Assembly (NCBI RefSeq): GCF_947172395.1
Contig: NC_069094.1
Span: forward strand, 2,316,501-2,380,500
DNA: 64,000 nucleotides
Reading direction: 5' to 3'
From: Bicyclus anynana
Taxonomy: Eukaryota; Arthropoda; Insecta; Lepidoptera; Nymphalidae
A model generated the notes under the pieces. The model was given only the letters and a program-made list of their open reading frames with translations, made no database searches and was not told the origin of the DNA. Made by a program: the position numbers and the translations under genes. This document shows positions 42,211-52,773 of this stretch, one piece after another. Each line of letters begins with the position of its first letter. Within the stretch, counting starts at the first letter, position 1.

Positions 42211-42345
42211 TTTAAATATGACCCATTCCCCTCCAACTAGTCGGGAAAAACTGTATTAGGAGTGGGTACGACAACGGGGCGGGGATCGAACCACAGTCCG
42301 TCGGTGATTAGTCCGACCGCTCTTACCGTTGAGCTATTGGGGCTC
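42211..42345 (-). mobile_element. SINE-C, head side, split by the LINE
   Basis: After the right target duplication: CCATTCCCCTCCAACTAGTC, GGGAAAAACTGTATTAGGAG, GTGGGTACGACAACGGGGCG, GGGATCGAACCACAGTCCG (B-box complement), CGGTGATTAGTCCGACCGC, CTTACCGTTGAGCTATTGGG. With 38930-38969 it forms one complete SINE-C. Confidence 0.85.
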
Positions 42346-42460
42346 AATTTGGAAATGGATTTAAGTAAATCAAAGGAGTTAAATAAAAATAAAACAGTCA
42401 AATCCACTCACTATTGAGTTCCGTAATTCTCAATTTGAGTAGACTAAATATTAATTAATG

Positions 42461-42655
42461 TCTCAAACGGTGAAGGAAAACATCGTGAGGAAACCTGCAT
42501 GCATACCAGATTTTTTTTTTAATTATCTACGTGTGTGAAGTCTGCCAATCTGCATTGGGCCATTGTGGTGGACTATTGGTCTAAATTCTCTCTCTCTCTA
42601 TCATTCTGAGAGAAGACTCGACCTCAGCAGCGAGCCGAATATGGGTTGATTACGA
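42461..42655 (+). mobile_element. SINE-A, 5' truncated
   Basis: Starts GTCTCAAACGGTGAAGGAAA, like the copy at 15348. It has a T-run (42510-42520), CTGCATTGGGCCATTGTGG, a CTCTCTCTCTCTA expansion and GAATATGGGTTGATTACG at the end. Confidence 0.82.
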
Positions 42656-42670
42656 ACGAAATGTTAAAAA

Positions 42671-43050
42671 TTAGCAGACGCCCGCGACTTCGTCCGCATG
42701 GAATTTAGTTTTTCACAAATCCGAGGGATTTGTGAAAAATTCAATCAATGGATTTTTCCGGGATAAAAAGTAGCCTATGCTATAATATTATTTCGATACA
42801 AAATTTCAGCTTATTCGGTTCAGTAGTCGAGGCGTGAAAGAGTAACAAACGTTCATATCATCAAAATCATTAGTTTTCGCAAATCTTGGGAAACCATGGA
42901 TTTTGTCGGGATAAAAAGTAGCCAGTTAACCCAGAGTAAAATTTATTTCCATTCCACATTTCAGCCAAATCGCTTCAGTAGTAGCGGTGGTAAAGAGTAA
43001 CAAACATCCAAACATCCATACAAACTTTTGCGTTTATAATATTAATAGGA
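42671..43050 (-). mobile_element. Non-autonomous Helitron, group B
   Basis: TTAGCAGACGCCCGCGACTTC (3' end, CTAG changed to TTAG), GGATTTTTCCGGGATAAAAAG, AACAAACATCCAAACATCC and CTTTTGCGTTTATAATATTA at the 5' end. Confidence 0.8.
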
Positions 43051-43054
43051 TGTA

Positions 43055-43418
43055 ATCAACATTTTTAATCAAAAAACTTCTTCGAATATCCATTTTTTAG
43101 CTTCTTACACGTTAGATACACAATTTAATTAATAATTAAACATATCAGTTGTCTTCTGTGTTGAAATTATTGTAACAATGCAATCAAGTTATGAGGTAAA
43201 AACTACCCCATTGAAGTAACATTTTCCTGTTCCAATATACGCGTTTCTTTGTGGAACCGCTTACACGAAATCACGATAAAAGCATAAAGATTGCGTACGG
43301 CGAACGACAATTTGGTTTTCTAATACGATTCGCGTCAGGTTTTGTGGCGTTAAACAATTTCTTCCACTCTTACTCGTGTATTGAGGTTTTTTTGTTATGT
43401 ATCAGTATTTTATTGTTA
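43055..43418. other. No recognised feature
   Basis: AT-rich; the 109-codon frame at 43251-43580 runs into Helitron sequence and has no motif. Confidence 0.45.
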
Positions 43419-43575
43419 GCTAGTAGAAGTCTCCGCGGTTTTACATGCGCAGTTCCCGTTCCTGTAAGAAAATGGTATATCTTTTGGCACTCACAAATAA
43501 CGTGGTTTTCTATTAGTAAAATAAGAGGAATATATCCTCACAAAGTTTACCTATTTATAATATTAGTTTATATAA
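43419..43575 (-). mobile_element. Helitron, group A, degraded
   Basis: CTAGTAGAAGTCTCCGCGGTT, GCGCAGTTCCCGTTCCTG, CTCACAAATAACGTGGTTTTC and TTTACCTATTTATAATATTA. Confidence 0.65.
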
Positions 43576-43579
43576 AGTA

Positions 43580-44480
43580 GATTAGTAGATAGTTATACAA
43601 AGGGCCAAAAGACCCGTTATAATATACGAGGTATTTTTTGGGCACGAGCCATAAAGTGAGGGCCGTTAAATAGAAACTGAGTTTACAATGGATTTAGCCC
43701 CGCGTGCTACACAATACTTTTCACTTCAATTGCGAGAAAATACAATATTCAGTACAGTATTCAATGTTAAAATTCTTTTTGCAGACGCAGCTTACAATTC
43801 AATAAAAATCAAATAAAAAAAATTACGCATTCCACAGACAAGAACGCTGCATTTCGTTCCAATTTCAAATTTTTACCAAACAATCAGGGCCTTACATAAT
43901 CATGTACTCGTCGTATTCTCGCACCCACATACGAGTATGATGATTCTATCTACGAATAAAACCTCCTTCGTTTCATATAGGTCATTATTTTAGTATGAAA
44001 CTATTTACGAATTAAACCTTCTTCGCTTTATAGCAGGCTAAAACAATGCCACGGCTATTAAGCCGTGTCGAGAAGTATCTGCATTTACCACGTCACGAGT
44101 AATTATTATACCATCCGTTAAACGCTTACCGGCCGTCAAACAAAAAACAATAAAAAAAGACATGGGTACATTAGCGACACTGTTACTACTTAAAATTTGT
44201 ACAACAAAAGCTTCAAAGCATAATGGCGAAGTTCCCCGGGCTTTATTTTTGCGCCGTAAAAAAAGGTTTATTGTCCTGGTTATTTTTATGAAGGGATCTA
44301 ATGCTGAGGACGGAGGGGAGGATACTCCGAACTGTCAGTTTTGACATGTCGGGGAAAATAGGACGAACTACATTGATTCGAAAATCGAAGATACTCGAAC
44401 AACTCTTAATCCGGTCAATTTAAACATTCGAAGTCACATAAATTCCCACCAAGCTGAATATCGGTAAGATTGTTTAAAAT
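43580..44480. other. No recognised feature
   Basis: AT-rich with scattered GC-richer patches (43905-43935, 44090-44140). No element ends or coding motifs. Confidence 0.4.
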
Positions 44481-44499
44481 ATCATTAAAAATAAAATCT

Positions 44500-44715
44500 G
44501 AAAGTTCCCCATCTTTCCCCTGTAAGGAAAAAAAATATTCAAGCTCAAAGGTCAAAAAATGAGTTTTTCGCGATTTTCAGCAAAACGGTAAGTTTTATCA
44601 TAAATATACCTCAGACAAAAATTGTAGATCATAAAATTATCTACAAAAAATTATTAATTTTTTTTTTCTACAAGCCACCGTTTTTGAGGTATACGATTCA
44701 AAAAGTTGTAAAAGT
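44500..44715. repeat. Probable AT-rich interspersed repeat
   Basis: TCAAAAAATGAGTTTTTCGC, AGCAAAACGGTAAGTTTTATC and AATTGTAGATCATAAAATTATC are phrases I associate with a widely dispersed insect repeat. No other copy is in this window. Confidence 0.35.
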
Positions 44716-44825
44716 TGTAATCGCCATAATATGCACACGTTTCCACGCCACCTATGAGGTAGTTACTTAGCGCGTTTTATTTTTACGTGGTTTCTATTGA
44801 AGTAATAATGGTAACTATATTCGTT

Positions 44826-45130
44826 TTTATAATAAACTGCCACATGAAGCCACTGGCATTTCTCTCGAAAAGTTCAAGGTTTTTATTAAACGCAAGCTTT
44901 TAGGAAAGTCTAAATATTATAATGTTTAATGAACATATAAATTATCAAAAAGCTTGGTGTTGAACTGCATTATACGATTGTGTACTTAGTTCTAGATAAG
45001 TTTGTAAGATGGTGATAAACTAAAAAAAAATATAAAACTTGGCTGAGTTTCATGTGGGCTCTTCTCGGATCAAGGCGTATTTATTTAAACGCTCGTAATT
45101 TTAATTTTAAGTTTTCAATCACCTTAAAAT
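44826..45130 (+). pseudogene. LINE C-terminal remnant and 3' UTR (broken)
   Basis: The frame reads FYNKLPHEATGISLEKFK, then one base is missing at about 44880, after which FIKRKLLGKSKYYN would follow in the neighbouring frame. This [LP-x-KF-x-LL-x-YY] pattern is the usual end of a second kind of lepidopteran LINE RT (Jockey/CR1-like), distinct from the RTE copy. The 3' region AAACTTGGCTGAGTTTCATG, GGGCTCTTCTCGGATCAAGG, TAATTTTAATTTTAAGTTTT is its 3' UTR. Confidence 0.5.
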
Positions 45131-45149
45131 AATAATAATACCTGACCTT

Positions 45150-45235
45150 TCGAAAGGGTTTGTAAAATAAGCATAATTGAAACTTAAAATTAAATTTACG
45201 AGGGTCACAAACGCGCCTTGGTCCGAGAAAAAAAT
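45150..45235 (-). repeat. Inverted copy of the same LINE 3' UTR
   Basis: ATTGAAACTTAAAATTAAAT and CACAAACGCGCCTTGGTCCG are the reverse complement of the segment at 45056-45115, giving a head-to-head pair about 50 bp apart. Confidence 0.6.
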
Positions 45236-45309
45236 ATGTCTATAATACGTAAGAACTACCAAACACCAAGCCCGCCGCAAGCTTCTAGACGATCTTTGTT
45301 ACCCGCTTA

Positions 45310-45420
45310 TTGTCATCATTGCTCCTAGTGGGAAATCGACTAACACTACGCCCGTGCGATTTCCAGCACTTTGGGACTTCAATGTCCATCGGCTGTTCGA
45401 TCTTTATGCCTCGCATAAAA
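45310..45420 (-). pseudogene. RTE-type LINE fragment, diverged
   Basis: TTTCCAGCACTTTGGGACTTC and AATGTCCATCGGCTGTTCG correspond to the complement of 42000-42045 in the intact LINE (GCCGATGGACGTTGGGGTCC, CCAAAGTGCTGGAATGG). More diverged than the other fragments and without a tail. An A-run follows at 45419-45431. Confidence 0.5.
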
Positions 45421-45732
45421 AAAAAAAAAAACAAAAAATACGTTATCATGGGAATCGTATATCAATGGCCGGTGCGTCAGTTTTTGAAATGTCGAGATAA
45501 AATAATGGGGAGGCCAAATAAAAATTTCATTAGAAACAAATGAGGGCCTCGACGCGTAAGGGCCCTCTAAGGCCCCTTTTTGCGGTGTAAAATGTTGAGT
45601 CGGTTGAATTACAGGGCACGTTCGCTACGGTGCCGCCTGTTCAAATTGTAGGTACCGATCGAGTTATACCTCGAGGTCCTCCAAAAAAGTATATAATTTG
45701 TAACGTCTTATAACTACGCAGTATCTATACTC

Positions 45733-45810
45733 TATACTTAATATATAAAGCTGAAGAGTTTGTTTGTTTGTTTTTTACCTCATAGGCTAATCGCTAAGAC
45801 CAGGGGTGTT
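45733..45810 (+). mobile_element. Helitron 5' fragment, group A
   Basis: CTATACTTAATATATAAAGC, TGAAGAGTTTGTTTGTTTG, CTAATCGCTAAGACC. The remainder is missing. Confidence 0.6.
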
Positions 45811-45814
45811 AACT

Positions 45815-46330
45815 TGCGACTCTGGGCTGCTATTGAATTTTTTTTGTAAAATCTATATTAATTCGTGACCCGATCCATACCCGAACCCAGTATCCCATGG
45901 ATCTCTCATCAAAAGGGAACCACTGGAACAACGAAGCTGTTTAATGATTACATCATTACCTATTTTTACTCCAAAGCTTAGGCTTACGTATAAGGAAGCA
46001 GGTGTGGCAAACCTTTTCAGAGCTGCACAGAATTGTGTACGCTTTTAAAGGATCATTGTAAGTAATATTTAGCCGGACCCGGGTTAAAAGGGGATACCAC
46101 CCGAGTGCCTACACCTGGCTGTGGATAAAGTACTAACAAAATTATTATGACTTTAAGACTGGAGAATCTTACTTAGCCAACTAGGGTCTTTGCAATTAAA
46201 TAAATTAACATCAATTTCATCAACCATTTGTGTAGATTAATTTTGCAAATAAAAAAATATATATAGAAATTGTATTCGTATTGCATAATCTTATAATTTA
46301 ACTTAAATTTTTATTAAGTATATAACAGAC
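45815..46330. other. No recognised feature
   Basis: No element end or coding motif recognised. Confidence 0.4.
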
Positions 46331-46333
46331 TGC

Positions 46334-46609
46334 TGGCTGGGCTGCATTCGGGAAACTTTGCGACATCTTTTCATCCGAAGTTCCTCAGTGCCTGAAGACA
46401 AAAGTCTTCAAACAGTGCGTGTTGCCAGTGATGACCTATGGTTCCGAGACTTGGTCGCTAACTATGGGCCTCATAAGAAGGCTCAGAGTCACACAGCGGG
46501 CGATAGAACAAGCTATGTTAGAACTATCTCTGCGTGATCGAATCTGAATCGAGTCACCGACATAGCTCAACGAGTTGCGAAGCTTAAGTGGCAATGGGCG
46601 GGGCACATA
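46334..46609 (+). pseudogene. Internal fragment of the RTE-type LINE (broken)
   Basis: High similarity to 41690-41983 of the intact LINE, covering GGCTGGGCTGCATTCGGG through the TYGSETW region to GGCAATGGGCGGGGCACATA. It lacks about 20 bp after CTGCGTGATCGAATC, which removes the RNEEIRRR codons and introduces a stop. Both ends are cut: no 5' end and no (ATG)n tail. It is therefore not a simple 5'-truncated retrocopy. Confidence 0.88.
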
Positions 46610-46611
46610 CG

Positions 46612-48270
46612 ATTTTTTCTTAAGAAAGTCTTTGTGAAGAAGAATTTCTATATATTATATGCTAGGTAGTAAGTATTTTTAACGCACTGATTTGGGTAAG
46701 TTTGTTATTTATATTTCACTAATAAAAAACATTAATTTTAATTGGTATTTCAAATTATTCTTTATCTAGGTACTTGAAAATGTCTCTTAATTAAACTGAA
46801 ATCTCACTGAAACGCATAGTAAAAGCAAAAGTAACTAGCAGCGATCGAAATTGAAACAAACTACTTCAAATTATTTGTTTTTACATCGAACTAAGTATAC
46901 AACAGAATTAGGCACCACTCACATAAAATGCAACATTGTAAAACACTGCGACGAAGAGGTAAACATAATTTTGTACACGAAGAGTTTTGTATTATAAAAG
47001 CTTTTACTAGAAAATGTGAAACGTACTCCACGGAACTGCTTAATACAGGGCACATTATCATTTCAGACCCGACACATCATAAAGCTTCTTAAAAAAAGGC
47101 TAAGTCAAAAAGGTTGGGGCCACTATATGCATATGTAAAGGAGCTAAAAGTATTTACATAACGGCGTAATGGGTTCAAGCTGCTAAATGTACGGTGGGCG
47201 TTGTCTGCGATGACTTATGGAGAGACACGAGGTCAAAACACACGAGCGGAAATACCACCAACTTGTTTTGTTTATTTTTGTTGATAGGTAATGTTAGCGA
47301 TGTCAAAATATGACTTATTTTCCCTTCCTTTCTAATAAATAGTTCAACGGGGTAGTTTGGTTAACTCCTCTCCCAACTCCTCTCCCAACTTGTATCTATC
47401 AATAACGAGGTTATTATTTTTTTTTACTAACCAGTTGTTTTTTTACTATTGCTTAATTAATAGTTAAACAACTTAACAGCTACAATGTCCTACAAATTGC
47501 GTGGTACTTTATCTCGTTCCGACGCTCAGAATTTTTTATTTCCTGGTAACTCAGTTAGCTACCAGAATCAAAAATTTTCGTAAATAAAAAAATTGATATT
47601 CTCATCAAGATGAAGCTACTCACGAAAAATCAACTTGATAGTAATCAGGGATACCGGACTATTACGTTTTGTGTATGTAAAATGTAAAACTCGGCACTTG
47701 ATGATTGCCGCAAAATGCGATGAATTCTGATTCAACGGTAAATTATATTTAAAAGTCTTCAAATCAAACATTCAATTATGCTTTATTTCATTGTGTCACA
47801 AAAAAAAAATACTGATACTAATCTTTACTGTCACTTGGTCAATTTCCTTTATTGTTTGTGACGGATGTCGTCATTATTAGCCTTTTACTTGCCCACTGGC
47901 CACTTTTATAGAAAAGGAGATCTGAAGCTTTGAAGAGGGGTTAGTGAGCCTAGAGTGATAATGTGAAAACTCTGTAATGATCGATCACCATCAGATGTTT
48001 AATGATTTATCGGCGCTTAATTATAATGCATTAGGTGTAATACCACAAACATTTCAACTCCTGACTGCTTAGAATTTATTAGAAGAAAGGAAATAACATA
48101 TTGGATATTACACATTCTCGTTCATGTTTTCAACCTCCGACTACTAGAACTTTAGAACTCATTATTGAATTTTTATTTTTATGGTGAGTGACCATGGCTT
48201 TATATTGTTACGTCATATTAAATAAAAATATGTTTTAATACATAGTATTTTTCTAAAAGAAATTTTCTAC
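46612..48270. other. No recognised feature
   Basis: AT-rich non-coding DNA. The stretch at 47100-47290 is less AT-biased and lacks repeat similarity, so could be single-copy. Confidence 0.4.
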
Positions 48271-48272
48271 TT

Positions 48273-48410
48273 TAACAGCCAGTTTCTTCATGTAAAGCTA
48301 AAGTAACGGTAAATATAGTAAGTAGACTTTATTTTTCAGTGAATAAGACCGTCACTTTTGATTTATGACGTTACTTTGACTGTTACTTACGATGAAGAAA
48401 CTGGCCGTAA
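48273..48410. mobile_element. MITE with GCCAGTTTCTTCAT terminal inverted repeats
   Basis: TTAACAGCCAGTTTCTTCAT at the left and ATGAAGAAACTGGCCGTAAG at the right are inverted repeats bounding about 138 bp. The subterminal AGTAACGGTAA and TTACTTTGACTGTTACTTAC motifs also pair. No coding. Confidence 0.68.
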
Positions 48411-49140
48411 GAGGGAATACAAAGACTGCAATTCATATAAAAGTCTCAAAACGAAATATGAAAACTTTAATTGCATGATACTCTTCCCTGTGTTTACAAA
48501 ACGCCAGTCTCTAGTGAAGAAATATAGTCTTTTATAATAAAGTCGCGAGTGACAAAACCAGAGCGTGGAACAAACGCATTATGGGGGACGGCGAGAGAAT
48601 GGACACGGCCATGATTTAATATAATCAGCCCAGAGATAAGCCGAAGGGATTTGTGAAATCCCATTAGCAAATTTTTGGGGCGACTTCAAAGTGTTGCGTA
48701 AACTTGTTATGCTGCTTGCGTTATTAAAAGGAATCCTGTTGATAGTAATTTAATTCATTATCAACTTTAACACTTGAAAACTCTCCTTATAGGGCTTAGG
48801 ACTCTACGCCAATTTGGGTTAGCAGGTTTAGTGAATGTACTATTTACACAATGCAGGGTTCTCTGGTTATTGGAGTAGGTCAAATCCACCTCAATGCGGA
48901 TTGGCGTGAATCTGTAATGTTTACAGATGATAATGTAAGTGGCTAGGACGGACAGATGAACCTATTCTCTGAAGCAGTAGGATCTTATACCTACAACCGA
49001 TATAATACATATAAATAATAATATATATATATTATATGGATATAAATAATCTGTTTATTGTAATCGCCCACCACAGAGAAAAGAGATATAGAGCTTACAA
49101 TTATCACGCTCCTGGGGGTGGGTGTATAATGTTTGATTTT
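48411..49140. other. No gene recognised; possible single-copy stretch
   Basis: 48540-48730 is of mixed composition (GGGGGACGGCGAGAGAATGG, TTGGGGCGACTTCAAAGTG) with no repeat similarity. It could be conserved non-coding DNA, but nothing shows function. Confidence 0.3.
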
Positions 49141-49455
49141 ATCATCATCATCATCATCATCATCATCATTATCAACCCATATTTGGCTTACTGCTGAGCT
49201 CCAGTCTCTTCTCAGAATGACAGGGATTAGGCCAATAGTCCACCACGTTAGCCCGATGTGGATTGGCAGACTCTTTTTCTTTGGTATGCATGTTTCCTCA
49301 CGATGTTTTTCCTTCATCGTTTGAGACACGTCATATTTATTTTTTAAATGCACACAACTGAATAGTTGGAGGTGCATGGCCGGGACTGGATTCGAACCCA
49401 CACCCTCCGGAATCGAATCGGAGGCAGAGATCGTATCAACTATGCTATCACGGCT
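49141..49455 (-). mobile_element. SINE-A, full-length, long (CAT)n tail
   Basis: Reversed copy with nine consecutive ATC/CAT units at 49141-49168 (TGATGA tail), the complete middle and the head ending ATCACGGCTGAT. The 190-codon minus-strand frame over this region is read from SINE sequence (poly-Asp from the tail) and is not a gene. Confidence 0.87.
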
Positions 49456-49729
49456 GATTGGTTTTATAATGACTGTTAAATGTGAATCAAAACGCTCAGC
49501 CGATCTGTTACGTATCTCGGTAAGAATACGATTCAAAATATAAGCCACTACAAAGTTTTTCAACGTACTCTAGTGTTGGAATCAGCTTACATCGGCTTTT
49601 TCACCTAAATTATATACGAGTAATTATCATCTTATTACGTGAAGTCGCATTATTTAGTACCTAGTGTTAAGTATCAATAATGTTTAAGATAATAATCGTA
49701 AAAACAACAATGGGTGAAGATAATTAATT

Positions 49730-50060
49730 ACATCATTCCCAACATTATCGAAAATTTCCGATAGAGACCGGACGTAACGCTACGTTTGTCGTTGTAACCA
49801 TGGCAACGGAATTCTCGAGAAACAAGCACGACGCGGCCAACAAACTCCGACCATTAGACCGTGCTCTTTAATTACAAACCTGGCGAGCTCAATTTTGCGT
49901 AAATAGTTGAAACACGACGATGCGCAGAATGGGGGTCAATTAATGGGAAACTCTGATTACAGCCGGCAACAAGGAAACCTTTTTAATTTGAACATTCCCT
50001 CTTTTTAGCTCCAGTTAATTTTGTACAAGATCGCAACTCGATACTACAGCGATTTATTTT
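49730..50060. promoter_or_regulatory. Single-copy-looking stretch with an RFX X-box
   Basis: Free of recognisable repeats and more GC-balanced than its surroundings. GTAACC AT GGCAAC at 49794-49807 is a perfect fit to the RFX X-box consensus GTNRCC(0-3 nt)RGYAAC. Homeobox-type TCAATTAATGG and TTTAATTACAAA motifs lie downstream. X-boxes bound by RFX factors control ciliary and neural genes in animals, but a single motif can occur by chance. Calling this an enhancer is inference. Confidence 0.25.
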
Positions 50061-50125
50061 TTACTTTTACCCAATGATAATTGTATACTATAGCTCGATT
50101 ACGTCCATACAAAATCACCGCAAAA

Positions 50126-50640
50126 AGTGATCCGAATAATAGGCTACACTGAGGCTATACTGAGCCCACACATGCACAAATTTGTCTTTAATTCCATTAT
50201 ATATTTATGTTTAAATATTTTTTACACTTTCTGAACGCACAACTCGACATAGTAGACGTCGTCATCAACCCATATTCGGCTCACTGCTGAGCTCGAGTCT
50301 CCTCTCAGAATGAGAGGGGTAAAGCCAATAGTCCACCACGCTGGCCCAATGCGGATTGGCAGACTTCACACACGCAGAGAATTAAGATAATTCTCTAGCA
50401 GGTTTCCTCACGATGTTTTCCTTCACCGATTGAGACACGTGATATTTAATTTCTTAAAATGCACACAACTGAAAAGTTAGAGGTGCATGCCCTGGACCGG
50501 ATTCGAACCCACACCCTCCGGAAACGGAGACAGAGGTCATATCCACTGGGCTATCACGGATCTCTATCGGCTAGTAGACGATATTTAGGTATTATTTGTT
50601 TAAATAACGTTCATTGTTCGCTCCTAACTAAACCTCTTCA
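50126..50640. repeat. Unclassified repeat, split by SINE-A
   Basis: Left part (50150-50258) and right part (50581-50640) match 22040-22165 in order: CACATGCACAAATTTGT, ATATATTTATGTTTAAATAT, CACAACTCGACATAGTAGAC, ATTTGTTTAAATAACG. Confidence 0.5.
50259..50571 (-). mobile_element. SINE-A, full-length, with 9 bp target duplication
   Basis: Reversed copy from TCGTCATCAACCCATATTCG to TATCCACTGGGCTATCACGG. TAGTAGACG flanks it exactly (50250-50258, 50572-50580). The frame at 50459 is SINE sequence, not a gene. Confidence 0.9.
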
Positions 50641-50685
50641 TTGCTTTCCACCAGACTTGTAGTCAAGCGCAAGTCTATTACACTA

Positions 50686-50853
50686 GATCCCGTGGAAATC
50701 ATGGATTTTTCCGGGATGAAAAGTAGCCAATATGTTAATCCAGAGTAAAATCTATTTCCATTCCAAATTTCAGCCAAATCGCTGCTGGGAATACTTCCCG
50801 CGGTATTATGAAAATCTGAATTCCACGCGAACGAAGTCGCGGGCATCCGCCAT
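50686..50853. mobile_element. Rearranged Helitron, group B
   Basis: The first part is reversed (ATCATGGATTTTTCCGGGATG, CAGAGTAAAATCTATTTCC, CAGCCAAATCGCTGC). The last part is forward (GAATTCCACGCGAACGAAG, then TCGCGGGCATCCGCC). The two meet near 50785-50815, so one half has been inverted. Confidence 0.6.
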
Positions 50854-50854
50854 T

Positions 50855-51406
50855 TTAGAATAATTCAGTATCTCCTTTTTTCAAATTAATTTATTATTGA
50901 AATAAACTAATTAGATATCAAATGAAAAATCAGGAGCTGCCACTTACAATGATCATACAAAAATCTCAATAAGGCTTGGTTCAGTTAAAAACGAGGGCAC
51001 TCAATAGAAAATATTATAATAATATGTCTTCCATTATAAATATCGCAAATAAATAAACTCTTTCACGTAAAAGGCGGATATGGGAGCGGTCTTTGTGCGG
51101 CGTTATCATATTACCCCTCTTTACCCCCGCTCTACCCCTCTCTACCCCGCTCTACCCCGCTGATCTATCCATTATTCACCGGAACGTATGAAATATTGTA
51201 TTATGGGCTTTTTACGTTTACGAATATTGATATCGAGGGGTAATACCTAATATTAATTATTTGTATATCAAACGTTGATGAAAGTAGACGGTATTGTATA
51301 TCGATATCAAATGTACTTTGATAGGCCTATATATATTATTGTTTGACGTATCAACATAACCAGCCTATTTAAGCTGGGCAGGCCTCATTCCTTATAGCAG
51401 AGGATC
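50855..51406. other. No recognised feature
   Basis: AT-rich; CTCTACCCC repeats at 51120-51165 are a short low-complexity patch. Confidence 0.45.
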
Positions 51407-51418
51407 TTAGAATTGTCA

Positions 51419-51722
51419 TCATCATCATTATCTACCCATATTTGGCTCACTGCTGAGCTCGATTCTCCTCACAGAATAAGAGGAGTTAGGCCAATAGTCC
51501 ACCACGCTGGCCCAATGCGGATTAGCAGACTTCACACACGCAAATAATTAAGAACATTCTCTGGTGTGCAGGTTTCCTCCTCCTTCACCGTTTGAGACAC
51601 GTGATATTTAATTTCGTAAAATGCACACAACAGAAAAGTTGGAGATGCATGCCTCAAACCGGATTCGAACCTAAGCCCTCCGGAACAGGAGGCAGAGGTC
51701 ATATCCACTGGGCTATCACGGC
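51419..51722 (-). mobile_element. SINE-A, full-length, with target duplication
   Basis: Reversed copy from TCATCATCATTATCTACCCA to ATCCACTGGGCTATCACGGC. TTAGAATTGTCA (51407-51418) and TTAGTAATGTCA (51723-51734) are an approximate 12 bp target duplication. Confidence 0.87.
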
Positions 51723-51734
51723 TTAGTAATGTCA

Positions 51735-52165
51735 CGTTGGTACAATTTAGGTTGACCGTCTTAGGGCTTATAGGTTGAATGTAAGGGTGCGTAACAATTA
51801 GAAGTTAATATAATGAGCACAAGAAGTCTATAAGAGATGCTAAACAAATCCAACTAAGTATAAATGCATTTACTGTTTGCAACCATTCAATGTTTGGAAT
51901 TAATTGGATCGGCTTTTGTCGTTACACTATACAATACAATTCTTCATACTGTTTATTACAACTTTTAATGAGTACAATAGAATCTTACGTAATGATAATG
52001 AATTTTGTAAAGAATAATGATTTTAAATAAAAGAGCATGTCGAGTTGATTGCTCTTCTGAGCAGAGCAGAGCCTTCAAACAGGACCACAGTCTTCACAAA
52101 TAGTGAAACTTAACTTTTTAAAAGTGTTTGTAAACAAAGCCTACTTGAAATAAACGTATTTTGAA
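51735..52165. other. No recognised feature
   Basis: AT-rich. Its last base is the A of the Helitron A/T target site. Confidence 0.45.
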
Positions 52166-52361
52166 TCTATACTAATATTATAAAGCTGAAGAGTTTGTTT
52201 GTTTGATTGAACGCGCTAATCTCAGAAACTACTGGTCCGATTTGAAAAAATCCTTCAGTGTTAGATAGCCTATTTATCGAGGAAGGCTATAAGCTGTATA
52301 TTATCTCCGTATTTCTATGGGAACGGGAACCACGCGGGTGAAACCGTGCGGCGTCAGCTAG
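52166..52361 (+). mobile_element. Complete short Helitron, group A (reference copy)
   Basis: Exact ends: 5' TCTATACTAATATTATAAAG and 3' GGCGTCAGCTAG, flanked by A at 52165 and T at 52362. An imperfect hairpin (CGCGG..CCGTG around GTGAAA) lies about 15 bases before CTAG. TC start, CTRR end, 3' hairpin and A|T insertion without target duplication define Helitrons. 196 bp, no Rep/helicase, so non-autonomous. Confidence 0.9.
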
Positions 52362-52364
52362 TTC

Positions 52365-52642
52365 TGAATAAATGTTTTAAAGTTCCTATATAGGTCGTCA
52401 AATAAAACACAGCGTAGACGTATTATTAAAAAAAATAGTCCATTTGGGAGCGCGTTCTCTTGAAACGGGAGAGTTACATAACGAAAACATTCGCCCAATT
52501 AGACACTACAATTCTTATTACGGACATTTCTTCTAATTAAATGAGACACCTCTTACTAATTGGATAGTAACGGCTCCCTCGTTAGTTTGATTAAAAATAT
52601 TTGAATGGAGCAACACTATTTCTCAATGTCGCGTGACTTTTA
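52365..52642. other. No recognised feature
   Basis: AT-rich non-coding interval. Confidence 0.4.
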
Positions 52643-52755
52643 GGGTAGGGGTAGGGTAGGGTTAGGGTAGGTAGGAATAGGGTAGGGGTAGGGTAGGGGT
52701 AGTTGAAAGTTTACATCGAGTTTCACGCGGACGAACTCGCGGCCGTCCGCTTGTA
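52643..52755 (+). mobile_element. Helitron 3' end with GGGTAG minisatellite
   Basis: GGGTAGGGGTAGGGTAGG-type repeats (52643-52705), GTTGAAAGTTTACATCGAG, then CACGCGGACGAACTCGCGG and CCGTCCGCTTG. This is the forward-strand equivalent of 8301-8740, with a shorter array. Confidence 0.72.
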
Positions 52756-52773
52756 ATTAATAATCTAACAGTC

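Noticed and set aside
42671..43050. Treating the GCGGACG..CGTCCGC repeats as rho-independent terminators or SINE heads
   Set aside because: The hairpin always lies directly before CTAG, paired with a TCTATAC/TATAATATTAGT end elsewhere, and 52166-52361 shows A|T insertion: this is the Helitron 3' terminus.
48991..49563. 190-codon minus-strand open frame, the second longest in the window
   Set aside because: The central part is SINE-A sequence in antisense, including a poly-Asp run from the (CAT)n tail; the rest has no motif.
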